Source of the DNA: Diorhabda sublineata
Lineage: Eukaryota > Arthropoda > Insecta > Coleoptera > Chrysomelidae
Length of the DNA stretch: 64,000 nt
Assembly (NCBI RefSeq): GCF_026230105.1
Contig: NC_079474.1
Span: forward strand, 24,074,794 to 24,138,793
Reading direction: 5' to 3'
In this document: positions 38,518 through 50,300 of the stretch, one piece after another
How the letters are laid out: each line of letters opens with the position of its first letter
Numbering within the stretch: the stretch's first letter is position 1
Program-made: the position numbers and the translations under genes
The notes under the pieces: model-generated
The model's input: only the letters and a program-made list of their open reading frames with translations
What the model was told of the DNA's origin: nothing
Database searches by the model: none

Positions 38518-38805
38518 ATCCATATTTAGTGGGGTTCATCATGAGTCTGGCTAATCCTACAACAAGACAGACCTCAATTATTGATGTAAATAAATGTTGA
38601 ACAACATAAAAACGTCAATGATCATCAAATGGAATAAAACAACATAGTGCATCTCATTAAGATCCATATTTAGTGGGGTTCATCATGAGTCTGGCTAATC
38701 CTACAACAAGACAGACCTCAATTATTGATGTAAATAAATGTTGAACAACATAAAAACGTCAATGATCATCAAATGGAATAAAACAACATAGTGCATCTCA
38801 TTAAG
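38518..38805. repeat. Two identical tandem copies of a 144-bp unit
   Basis: Unit 1 is 38518-38661 and unit 2 is 38662-38805. Both run from 'atccatatttagtggggttc' to 'gtgcatctcattaag', with no difference I could see. Neither unit codes for a readable protein. The identity in otherwise eroded DNA points to a very recent duplication or an assembly artefact. Confidence 0.95.
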
Positions 38806-39570
38806 CAGCTGTTAAGAAGCTTGTATACATCAGAGTAACCAAATTAAGACACTTAGGAACCCATTAAAATGAAATGAACGTGAAAAGAATCAAATCAAAG
38901 TCAATAACATCTATTACAGTATTGATCTAGAGAAATACGAATTTCATTATACAAACAAAAACAGATCAGGTTGAGTTGATTAATATAATATCTGAGACAA
39001 CCCTATAATAAATAAAGATGTCTTGTGGAAGTACTTTATGAGAATCAGAAAACTCATAACATCTAGGAATACTTTTATAAAAAAAAACTTATATTTTCGG
39101 ACGTGAGATTTATATATCAAAGTATAATCTTGTGTTCACCCAGAAACATTTAGAAATTTTGAAGATAATGAAGGTAAATTCAAATATACTATTATTATTT
39201 AATAAAGGAATTAGTCAATTAAATGGGCAATAAAACCGCAATCTTAATGCTTGAAAATACGTAATAGCATTTTCTTAAAAACGTGATAATGCAGTGAATG
39301 GAATAAATTGAAAAATCAACTAACCGCAGAAAAATTATTTTAACAGCCGACTTGAAAAAGCTTAACTCACTATTCACTTCATGATCAATAACAGCAAAAT
39401 ATTATAAATAAATTAAATTAATGTTGAATATTACACACGTTGAGTTGTTAACATAAAATATTGTTATGCTTAAATGATAAGTTCCAAAAAATTGTACGAT
39501 GTATTTTCGGAATTTATTGGTTCTTCATAAGGTTCTTTATAATATATTTTATTAAAAATTGAAGTATATA
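38806..39570. other. AT-rich DNA, nothing recognised
   Basis: No gene or repeat that I can support. Confidence 0.4.
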
Positions 39571-40201
39571 TGTTACAATTAAAATCCGTTTTCAGTTAAT
39601 TCTAGTTTTGACAAAAGAAGATTAGTTTTCACAAACCCATTCCGTTAAGACTTGTTTTCACTAGTCAAAACTAGTGTTGACTAGTACCCTCGGCGTTAAG
39701 ACTAGTTATTTACATTTTTCACTAGGAAATACTAAAATTTACTAGTTTCTCAGTTGAAACTAGTTTTCATTGGAGAATTTTACTAATGGAAAATAGTGTT
39801 TCCAATAGCAAAATTCATTGTTTTGAATTTTTATTCTTATAGAACACTAAAAAGTTAGAATTTTTACGGAGCATATTATTTTTCTTTGTACAAACCGCGA
39901 TTAGTAACTCAAGATTTTTTCCAGAAGTATCTTATGAAACCTTGCCATCCACCTAAGTCGGTGGATAATTTGCTAAAAGATAAAATTGTATCTGGGACTC
40001 CATCCAACGGTAGAAATAACTCCGTACTTACAGTGTATTTAGAACTATAATACGGACTAAAAATTTTCTTTCAATTGACTCTAGATTACACTACCCAATA
40101 AAAAGATGAAGTTACCTCTAGTTGGATTAGTAAAAACTAGTTTCAACTGGAGAGGTTGGTGAGGTCAAAACTAAAATTGAAAACGGGCTTTAACTGTAAC
40201 A
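39571..40201. mobile_element. 631-bp inverted-repeat element rich in CTAGT motifs
   Basis: The left end 'tgttacaattaaaatccgtt' and the right end 'aacgggctttaactgtaaca' are inverted repeats. They continue inward (left 'tctagttttgac', right 'gtcaaaactaaaattga') for about 45 bp. The interior holds many ACTAGT/CTAGTT-type motifs: a cluster at 39660-39770 and another near 40128-40150. They give local palindromes. No coding capacity. No clear target duplication, so the superfamily is not assigned. Confidence 0.7.
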
Positions 40202-42524
40202 TATCCATTACCAACGGGTAAGATTTGTATAATCAATAAGGAATAGTTTTAATAATTGAATTAATCAATTCGATAATTATTTTAAACAACAAACTTTGAA
40301 TAACACAATATAAGAAAAACTTTATAAAATGATAGTTTATGGAAAAAAAAGTTCATACCTTTGGCCACTCTTTGCAAATATTCTAAGAACATCTGAATCA
40401 GTGAAGAATAATATAAATTAGAAGGATTAAAGTGTGATTAGATGAATAAAATACAACCCCACAATTCTTATAAATGATTCAAACTGAAAACGACAAAACT
40501 TGATGAAGTTATTGTTCTAATATACAATTTACATACTTCTGGTATGTGAATATACTGAGAATAACTAGAATGAATTAACGATAATAAATATGAGATTGAC
40601 CAAACAAACAAAAACAAAAATTCAAAATTCCAACAATAAACATTTCAATTCGTGTTTTTAAAACTGAATTCTTCCGTTTACCTTAATATCCGGATGAGTG
40701 TTAGTAATGGTTATTCCATATAGCCTATTTTTTTAATAAATACCATCTTTTTATTCGTCTCAAGAAGAAAAAATTATATCCTTTACTTCACTTTACATAC
40801 TCACGTTTCCATACCTCATTTCCCTTTTGACTGTCATGAAAAAAATCTCTCAAAACTCAAAACTAAAATAGACACACTCAATCGACTCTCCAATTATGTA
40901 ATTTCGAAATTTGAACATTAGTATTTTTCTAATGTTTGAAAAACAACTTATAATTTTGGTTTCGTTGTTTATTCAGACTCTGGTTGTTGAACCAATATCA
41001 GTTAATCAGAGGCTCTGCATCGGTGGGCTTACCTAACCCAAACCCACAGTCAATATATATGTGTGGCAGCTGAATATATTTCTAATTTCATTAGTTTCTT
41101 TGTCAGAATCTTCTAAATTCAACTTTTCTAATTACGTGTTCAATTATTGAAACGGAAACTCATTTTAAAACAAATATTCTTATTCATAACTTTCTATGAT
41201 ACTTCGAGGTATTCATCTTGCAATTACATAAAACACTATTCATTTGAATAAAGTAGACATTTCAAATTCATAATAGAATATATCCAGTTAAATATGTTAG
41301 ATAACATTTTCTTTCGCCGAAAAACTATATAACCTATATAAAGTTGTACAAATGTATATTATTTACAATATTAATGCAGCTTAACAATATTCAACATTAA
41401 ATTGAACCTCTCATTTCATAAGGAACTTCAATAAAAAACAAATTGTTTATTTTACTGTATAATTTTGTTGCAGTTCCTATTACATCCGCTGTGCTAACCA
41501 CCTGCTAGCTTATCTAGTGCTGGTGGTTGTGTTACAAGCTAAACAGCTGCTAATATTATAGTATGTTTTATATAAGCAGTCATTACCGGCCACTATATAG
41601 ATTGGATGTGGATTAATAAGAAATATTTCATTTCAATAACGAGTACAGTTAGTTCAAATTTAATTGAGAAAAAAATGTAATCCAAGGCAACATCTGTCAG
41701 TATATAGATTGAAGTGTGTAAAAAGTCACATTTTACTGGTGTAAAAGTAAATTATAAATTTCCAAAAATCGATGAATAATATTTAAAATAGTTTATGTAT
41801 ATAATTTCAGATATAATTGGTATAATATTATAAATATATAGCCAATATATTATTGGCTATATAATTGGTATTTCTCAAATTTCTATTAGGGATATATGAA
41901 GATTTGGTAATTCTTTTGATCCCTGAATGTTTAAAACAAATCTTAAGATTCGGATGGAATTTAATTATTTCAGCAAATATTCAATATACTCCAAATAGTT
42001 AATAATTTATTTTTATTGCTGGTTGAGAATGATTCCAGAAAACACACAATTTTTTAAAATTGTTCAATAGATATTTTATTTATGAATACCATAGTAAATT
42101 AACTATTCAAAGAAAACATGAATTTCTGATATAAACCAATGCTTTGGATCTAAAATTGAATGTAAAAAAGTTGTGTTTGGAAATCGTTTACAATTTCTTG
42201 AACATAATATGACTTTTCAGCATTATTATATATATCATATGGTATATATCCATATACAATTAGCATAAATTGGTGATAAAATTATCACCATTTGAATATA
42301 TATTTTTGTTTAACTAAGTACAGATATATTCTCAAAAAACACGCAAAATATTAATGGAACAAGTTCAATTGCACATATCAAATAAATTTTGAATTCTGTA
42401 ACTTCTCAATACTTATTTGAACCAAAAATATGGAATATCTTCAAAGATGGTACCGAGAGCTAAAATATTCTATAATATAAATAGACGGTTGCAGTTACTA
42501 ATTTTGTTTCATTATTCTTATGTA
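40202..42524. other. AT-rich DNA with small palindromes
   Basis: No gene recognised. A perfect hairpin lies at 41837-41861. 41465-41550 is a GC-richer patch without a readable frame. Confidence 0.4.
41837..41861. repeat. Perfect 11-bp-stem hairpin
   Basis: TATAGCCAATA, loop TAT, TATTGGCTATA. It is surrounded by further imperfect AT palindrome (a TATAATTGG-type repeat). Probably simple-sequence decay; no function inferred. Confidence 0.6.
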
Positions 42525-43255
42525 GGCCGCTTGAAATGATGCAGGAGAACGTGCAAGAAATTGCATGAAAATTCTTAACGCCGCTTGACATGATGCAATG
42601 AAACGTGCAAGAAGTTGCATGGAATTTCTTGCAAGATCAAAATAGTGCATAGACTATTATTTCCCATTTCTTGACATTAAGGCCGCTTGTCATGAAGCAA
42701 TACAACGTGCAATGCATATTTCTTTCAATTGTTTCATGCAAGATCTCGCACTTGCAGCTTTATCGGTTTTGTACCATTTTTATTGCGTGCAAGATGCAAT
42801 TCTAGGGAGAAATCTAGTTACTTTTGGCATAACAACCAACCAAATGTCAGTCTTAGATCAGCTGACTTTCGTAAAACTAATTATTTCAACCATGATAACA
42901 AATATGAGCAAAAACAAAATCGAAATAAGGTTAAAATTACCTCGAGGTCGAAATGATTAGTTTTACGAAAGTCAGCTGATCTAACACTGACATTCGGTGG
43001 GTTAAGCCAAACGTAACTAGATATCTTCCTAGAATTACAGCTTGCACATAATAAAAATGGAACCATATCGATAAGGTCACAATTGCGAGATCTTGCATTA
43101 AACAATCAGCTGAACTTCATTTGCGAATGCTTTTGGTCAAGAAATATTGCGACTTTCATTGGATTGCACGTTATATTGCATTATGTCAAGCGACATTTAC
43201 AAGAAATTGCATGCAATTTGTTACAAATTGTCTTGCATCATGTCAAGCGGCCTTT
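42525..43255. mobile_element. Foldback element, probably PIF/Harbinger-derived
   Basis: A large imperfect palindrome. The left arm starts 'ggccgcttgaaatgatgc' and the right arm ends 'catcatgtcaagcggcc'. The two arms translate almost identically on opposite strands (about 42729-42882 on + and 42958-43105 on -), with a central loop at about 42883-42957. Within the left arm the unit 'gccgcttgacatgatgcaa' recurs three times (near 42528, 42582 and 42682), so the arms carry subterminal repeats. The same right-arm sequence recurs at 43757-43886, just beyond a Harbinger transposase scrap, which suggests that these are ends of one family. Confidence 0.75.
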
Positions 43256-43469
43256 GAAAGATCAAAATATTGCATGAACGAATATTGCGCGTTGCTTGAG
43301 ATTATGCAAGTTTCTTACCATTGCATCATGAATGCCACTAATCAAAATTTCTTAAGTAAAAGTAAACATTCTACTAAGCTCAATTTATTTAATATTTAGT
43401 GGGAGTTTAAAAAATGAAAATAACAAAGTTACGTTAAGTAAACAACAAAAAGTGGTCAGTGCATTACTG

Positions 43470-43890
43470 GAAATAATTATATCTGCTTCTGCCTTGCTTT
43501 TGGAGTCTGATGGACAGAAAAGAACACTCAGGCGATGGTGGGCCAGACCAAGGCAGATAGAACATAGAGAAACATGAGTTTAGCTATAGAATTGGATGAG
43601 AAAACATACAAAAATTATATGAGAATGAAGAAACATTTGAAAAACTTGAAAATAAAACAATATGATAACTAAGAAATCCTTGGCGAGAGACGTAATATCA
43701 GCCGAACAGAAACTCATTTTTCCCTAGAAGAGTAATAAAAATAGAACTGAACCAATAATGTTGCAAGTGCGAGATCTTGCATGAAACAATCAGCTGAAAT
43801 TCATTCGCCCATGCTTTTGATCGAGAAATATTGCATTTTGCATTGCATTGTACGTTGTCTTTCATCATGTCAAACGGTCTTTACCAATAT
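43470..43890 (+). mobile_element. PIF/Harbinger transposase N-terminal remnant with flanking element end
   Basis: 43470-43560 reads 'SASALLLESDGQKRTLRRWW' followed by 'ARPRQIEHRE', matching the N-terminus of Harbinger transposases ('RRWWVRPW..R'). After frame changes 'NYMRMKKHLKNLK' and 'ITKKSLARDVISAEQKL' (about 43610-43720) continue the family pattern before the catalytic domain. Then 43757-43886 is another copy of the foldback arm ending 'catcatgtcaaacggtc'. The catalytic DDE part is absent, so the copy cannot be autonomous. Confidence 0.6.
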
Positions 43891-44593
43891 TTCATTTACA
43901 ACTGTTCTCTGTATGAATTTCGCTGTGTACATTTCATAATAGTACCTATGCAGAACATATATGGTAGATTTTTTCATAATTAATATGAAGATAGTTATCT
44001 TCAGCATTACGTTAAACTAAATGTAAGTATTGGATATTAATGTTTTTGTCGGAAACGAGGCAGTATAAAAAATATCACTTATTTCCAAAAGTACAGTACC
44101 TTCATTTTTCATTATATCGAAAGTTGTTATAAAAAATTAATAAAAATTATGAACTATATATAATTAACATTTAGCTCACGTGTTATTGTATGTTGAAATG
44201 TCATTGGTAAATGACTCTTGTTAGTATACATTATCATTCAAAAAACAGGGTTACATCTGGAAGACCAAAAAATTTTTGAATTACTAGGTAGGTGAGTTAA
44301 AATGGCGGGCTCTCACATTTAAGCCAACATAGGACCATTGTAATTCTTTTTTGAACTAATCTCTTCTTCCTTAAACTCTATGGAACGATGGATTAACTTG
44401 GCTATATGCCTGATTTCCAGATAGAAGACTTCGGCATGCTACCCTATAGTATTGAATCTAATTTCATCGCCTCTCTTGCAACTTGCTTCATATTTTATTT
44501 TTGACATCTTATTATTGTTGTATTGTGTACTTTTTTCTTGATGTCTGCTTTTGAATATTTTTGCTGCTTACTAATAAGTTCCATGGTTTTTAC
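43891..44593. other. AT-rich DNA, nothing recognised
   Basis: No gene or element that I can support. Confidence 0.4.
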
Positions 44594-44824
44594 TTACATT
44601 TTGTAAGAATTATAGTATATTTGAATATAGTTCACAATTTTAAATAAATCTTGATAACACTCTCTGATATTAAAGAAATTGAAGATACTTACCTTTCTAG
44701 CTAAATACGTTTTAACAACACTCGCACAATACTGAGGAATTTTATTATGTGTTGGTTGCAAGTTAGGTTTTAGACACAACTCCGTGGTAATGATGATAAA
44801 AATGTGTAAAGCTAGTATAAGCAT
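44594..44824 (-). CDS. Candidate small secreted protein (76 codons) or first exon
   Basis: The - strand frame from ATG 44824 starts with a typical signal peptide: 'MLILALHIFIIITTELCL', hydrophobic and with no charge until a Glu near its end. Hydrophilic sequence follows ('KPNLQPTHNKIPQYCASVVK'). After codon 44 there is a near-perfect donor AAG/GTAAGTAT (44692), so the first 132 nt could be a phase-0 first exon. Unspliced, the frame runs on to a TAA at 44594 with two cysteines after the signal sequence. The 29-nt span between the donor and the next 'ttaatatcag' is too short to be an intron. I do not recognise the family. No promoter or downstream exon was identified, so a chance ORF remains possible. 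Confidence 0.35.
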   Translation of the reverse strand: MLILALHIFIIITTELCLKPNLQPTHNKIPQYCASVVKTYLARKVSIFNFFNIRECYQDLFKIVNYIQIYYNSYKM

Positions 44825-45581
44825 ATATTGTAAAAAAATGAAAATTAGATTATGTCCACAAATGAGAAAGCATTCATACTAAATTCATCAATTGAATGTA
44901 ATTATTGATTGTTAAGAAAATAAATGATGTGTGAAGTAAAAAACTGCAGATTTGATGAAATTTATTTAAAAAATATTGATTGAGTTCCTATCGTATAACA
45001 AAAAAACATTTTAGTAATATATTATATTTATACTTTCCCTTTGAATAATTTGAATAATGGCATTAATTTAAATTATATTCACTAATCTACATAGTGGTCC
45101 AATGAATGGAGTTGAGGACTGTCAAAAAGTGTCCTCTAACCTTAGCCTTAGTAGTCCTGTATCGACCAGGGAATGCATATCTTTATATTAATATAATGAA
45201 ATCTGTAGGCGTAAATAAACTTAGTTATATGTAAAATGTGTGGAAAAATTGTTGGTCTAGAATTTTAAGTACAATTGAACAATATATTGGGTACCGCATG
45301 ACCTTGTTTCCCGGGTCTGTTATATTGTTGATACTAGTCAGATTAATCGTATTAATACCCACCCCACCATCTTGCCCCCTCTCTTATTCTGAAAGAAGCA
45401 TTCCATACAAAGATTGTAATTTACCTGACAACGTACTTAGATTTAAAATAAACATTGTATAGGGTCCAAAAGATGGGAAATAAATATGTATTACATGTTT
45501 TTGTCTATATCTTTTTAACCCTTCCATTTTCCAGTATGTGGACAAATAAATAATGAACATTTTGTTGATACAACAAAATAC

Positions 45582-45679
45582 GAGTGGAGTTTGAGGGATG
45601 ACTGACGTGTCATAGGTTAACAACCCTTTCACTTCGGTGATTATATTGTTAATTTCCGCCCTTGTTTTTGATGACACAT
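45582..45679 (-). CDS. Candidate internal exon, product unknown
   Basis: On the - strand a strong acceptor ('ttatgtaatctttttcag') precedes a frame reading 'VSSKTRAEINNIITEVKGLL' then 'TYDTSVIPQTPL', which looks like real protein (helical, mixed charge). The possible donor (GTATTT at 45581) is poor, and the open frame simply continues beyond it into less protein-like sequence. No partner exon was found. It could equally be an old transposon fragment. Confidence 0.22.
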
Positions 45680-46079
45680 CTGAAAAAGATTACATAAGAA
45701 AGCAACCAAATCAATATTAAAAAATGCATATTGAGAAACTTCGGTCTCTTACAACTCTGCCTATAGAAGACGTGATAACATGAAATTCACATGAGGTCCA
45801 TCCATGATGTTTGGAGCAGTTTATTTAAAACAAGACCTTGCAAATGAACTTTAAAATTAATCAAAATGTAAAATAATAATTGACATTTAATTAATGGCGT
45901 GTACAATCGGAGAGATACCAATTATAGTTCAAAAATCAGATAACAGATGATTTTGAGGTTATTTTAAAACAAAGTATAAAATTGAGCTATAGTCCAAAAC
46001 AATAGAAGTGTGTGAATAGAAGTGTGAGCTGCTTTTATAACTAATACAGGTAAACAAATTAACCCAAAACCAAAAGACT
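45680..46079. other. AT-rich DNA, nothing recognised
   Basis: No supported feature. The next LINE remnant may begin near the right edge. Confidence 0.4.
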
Positions 46080-46960
46080 GTATAATCTGTTCTTTCATTC
46101 TGAAAGTAATGGAAGGGCTATTGAATTTACATATAAAAAAACACAACTATAGAAAGGGATTAGAAAACTGAACAGGCCTATTTAATGGCAAATCAGTTGA
46201 GTCAGCACTGCATTAAGTAGTGAGTGTAATTCATTGGAAGGGCATACATTTACATGATATAAAAAGAGCCTTTAACAACGAAAAAACAGAGTCGATAATT
46301 GGTGCACTGGAAGATCTAGAAGTAAAAACGATAGTAATAAATTGTATTATAGCAATTCTAAGAAGAATAATCAGTTCAGAAAGACACAAGACTGCGAAAA
46401 GAACTACTAGAGGAAAGCCAAAAGCAGCAGTGATATCATCCTTATAACAGTTAATAGTGGTTAAAAGATTCTTAAAACACTAGAAGGAAGAAAAATCAAA
46501 CCTGAAAATGGCTGTAGTTCTTTTGATAAGGACTGAAAGAATGCTTGTTCAGCTAATAGTATTTTATTATCCAAAGACTTTTTCACGGTTTTAAAACTTT
46601 CATATTGTTACAAACTAGTCTCCGGAATGAAAACGTAGAGGAAAGGATTAGAAAAAAAGTAATCAACACTTTCTTCACATGTTCGAAGATGTTTGGGAAA
46701 AATGGGGACTGCAACCGAAGGTTGTATACATCAACCATAAGCCTATCATAATTCTATGGCTTAATAGTGTGGTGGGAATCTATGAATAAAGAAACCTAGA
46801 AAAAAAATCTCACGAAAGATCAGAAGATAACAGCACCAGGAATCATAGGAGCTATGAGAAGAACTGTGTCCTTGTTATCCCTAATTTTCCAAAGGCGCAA
46901 CCATTCCTTACTGAAAATCAACAAACTCCTAACATGTCCTGTATCCATATTCCATGTGAT
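46080..46960 (+). mobile_element. R1/LOA-like LINE reverse transcriptase remnant
   Basis: RT blocks in order: 'SFILKVMEGLLNLHIKKHNY' (about 46094-46150), then 'HDIKRAFNNEKTESIIGALE' (about 46250-46310), equivalent to the catalytic 'DIEGAFDNT..ESI..AL' block. Next is 'TTRGKPKAAVISSL' (about 46402-46445), where the usual 'TRG.PQGGVLSPLLW' has decayed, and finally 'GLQPKVVY' and 'ITAPGIIGAMRRT' (about 46700-46870), the post-RT block typical of R1/LOA/Jockey-type elements. Stops and shifts throughout. A different LINE lineage from the one at 47872-49947. Confidence 0.7.
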
Positions 46961-47382
46961 ACTTACCAACCATTTCCCAAATCAGTTTCAACAGATTGAA
47001 GATATATTACAATCTAGTGAGTAGATTCCTGAAAGCGCGATTAAAAAATGTTTTTTTGTACAATAGGATAACTACATATTCAGAAAAATCATTAAATTTC
47101 AATGGAAGTCAGTGCAACTGTTTTATTCGGCTGAATCAAACTCACTCAACTTTTCCCCTTTCAAACATGACTCTTTTCAAATTCCGATGTTTTTATAGGT
47201 TTCTTCTTCCATATCTCGAGTTCTAATTGAGGTAAGTTGTTCGTTTTGGTATAAGAACAATCAGTAAATCAAGCCATTTCATTGGAGATATGAGTAAATT
47301 GATTGAGTCTGAGGAGACTCCTATTGTATTCAAATGAGATCGTAAATTTGACAAATACAGATTGTTACTTTATTCTCTAATG
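46961..47382. other. AT-rich DNA, nothing recognised
   Basis: Probably host DNA between two transposons. No gene-like frame stands out. Confidence 0.4.
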
Positions 47383-50300
47383 CAGAGATCTACAAACTAT
47401 AGCCCGGCAGTGCCATCAATCCAAACCGCGACAACTTAAGACTAATGCCATCAATTTGGCTCGCTACAGCCAATGTTTTACTACTGTTACTTTTGCTGTG
47501 ATAAGTTGAATGGAAGTGAATGATAATTACTCAGTTTTATTTACTGGCAAGGTAAAACTATGATGACGCAGAAAACTCATCTAAAGAATCTAGGCTCAAG
47601 CATATATAACTAACAAATAACAAACAAATATTAAATAGAATCCCAACTAATAAAACAAAAAATACACTAATAAGATTTACCGAATCGTGATTTTTCACCG
47701 ACAATTATTTGTAGTTGTGGATTAATTTTACTTGTACCAATTATTAAAAGAAATTTAAGATGATAATCGGTCAATTTAGATCTGTAAACATTCTTTGTGT
47801 ACTTCATCTAGGAAAAGGTTTTCTCACACATTTACGTCGTACCAAAAACAAAAACAACCCATGAGAAAATTTATCTATCGTCTACTACAAGACTTATGAC
47901 CTTTATATTGTTTGTATTTATATAGAACCTGACATTGACGTGCATACTTTCTGTCAAAAACTACTGACCTTACTGGAGTCCTTACTTTTAAAAAGCGAAC
48001 TAGTTCTATGTGGCGATCTCAATATTGCTTATTCTATTGTGTGTGCTGATCAAGAATGTGTTTAGTCAATTTTTGTTTCTTTTGGTATGAACATGCATAT
48101 TACGGCACCAACCAAAATAACTAAGAGTAGTTCTAGTATTATAGATTATGTAAAATCATCTTATATTCAGAATCCACCGACTGTACTGTCTTTAATTCTG
48201 TCTCTCCGATCATAAAGCAGTGTTGACAAAATTTTCGGTAAAACCCAATATTTCTAATGCTTCTCTCAAATTATGCCGTATCTTTGTAGTAATAAGTTTT
48301 AAAAACTTCAAACACAGTTGTCAAACAACTGACTGGAACATGCTGTCTGGTGATGTGGACTTCGAATTTTCTAGATTTATAAAAAAGGTAACTAGTCTGG
48401 CATCCAATTCTTTTTCCTTCATGCGTATTAAAAATGAACAAAATAAACCCTGGTCAACTAAAGGTTTATGTATGTCTGCAAAGAACATGCGATCTTTATT
48501 TCAACTAATGAAATTCTCGGATTCAAAAATTACGTGAAACTATACAGAAAAATGTATCATAAGACAATAAAAGCTGCAAAAGATATTTATTATAATAGGA
48601 GACTCGCCAATTCTCGTAATGTTTCTGAAGAAACATGGTCCATTGTAAATTATATACGCCCTTCCCACGTTATGTAAGATCATAGGAAGATTAGTCAAAA
48701 AGAGGTTTTCATCATTACTATTTAAATATAAAATACTTACTACCCATCAATTGCGTCAAACAAATGCACAAATGATGGTATATTCTCCCTTTCGATTGTG
48801 TTAATCATAATATTTTAATTAATAAATTGCAGTACTACGGTTTCAGAGGAACACCTCTTGCACGGTTTAAGTCATACCTTACCAACAGAAATCAGCTTGG
48901 GTTGATACAACGATGTCTTCTTGCAAGCCAATAGTACCTTGAGCGTCTAAAGGCTCAGTACTAGGCTATTTGTCTATTTGGACATTAATGGTAAAATATG
49001 TCTTTTTGCAGACGATACCAGTTTGTCTTGGAGCAACCCTGTTCACACGGCACTTCTTAGGATCATATCTAGTGACGTAATCACCCTTAAATCATGGTGC
49101 GATTTTAATCTTCTCGGTCTCGAAAGTTTCTTAAACCTAAGTTCTCTCATATAAAAATACATTGCAGCCTTTTATATTAAACAACACCACCATCGACGTC
49201 GTTGAATCTGGAAAATTTTTAGGGGCTGTTGTGGACAATTCCTTGAAATGGGAGTTACATATTGCTGCCTTATCTAAAAAATTAAGTTTCCCTTGTTTTG
49301 AGCTGAGATCAGTTCCCCAAGAACTGAACTTATCCACCTCTTTAACAGTTTATTATGCCCTTTTTGAGTCGCATCTCCGATATGGGTACGTGTGGTGCGA
49401 TTCAATTTAAGCGAATCTATAAATGACAAAAGAGAGCTGTTAGATATTTACCCAGACTAAACAGCAGGGCTGACTACAGCGACATCTTTAAAAGATTAAA
49501 CATTCTGACTGTTCCTTCCTTATTCATCTTTGAATCCGTTTGTCTAATTAGTAAGCACGCTTCTCCAATTTCAGAAAGATCGTCGCACGACTATCCAATT
49601 AAGAACGCGAAGCACGACCTTTATGAACCTACTCCACGTTCAGGACACAATATTTTACAATGCAAAAAAAGCACAGTCACTTGTCAATTGAAATCAAATC
49701 GATTTCATCTTTCCGCAATAATTTGAGAAAATTACTGGAAAGTGCCTTTTACTCTGTAAACGACTTTTATTCTAATAATAATAATTTTAATTTCGGACAT
49801 TCTACACACTGGTTCAATTTTCAATATTGAAATTTTATTTTATTTTTATTTAGTTATTTTTATGTTTGCTTTTTAGTTTTTACAAGCTTTTGTTTACAAA
49901 TTATAACAATTTTTTGACAATAAAGCATTTCTCTCTCTCTCTCTTTTAGAAAATTCAAACAAAGATGAATTTTGATATTAGTTCTTAAGCATAGCACTTT
50001 TCTTTAAATCATTAAGTTTCATTTGGAGTTCCGGAGCAGGGTTTTAATGTCACAATCAAAAGGATTTTAAAAAAGCTTAATTTCATTCGACATTACATCA
50101 AAGTATCGAACTGTACCTTTAAAGCACTCAAAGTTTCGACTGCAAAATCGATAGGAAACTCAGACTCAGTGGCGTGGCTGAATGTATCACATGTTTTAAA
50201 ATGTGTGAAACATTTTTTTAGCGTAATTGCGATTCAAATAGAATTAAAAGCTTATTTTCTCGTTGCAACCTCAAATTCATATTGGTCAAATCGACATAAT

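Noticed and set aside
44664..44692. 29-nt GTAAGT...AG span as an intron in the signal-peptide ORF
   Set aside because: Too short to splice, and it would put the downstream sequence into a frame with an early stop.
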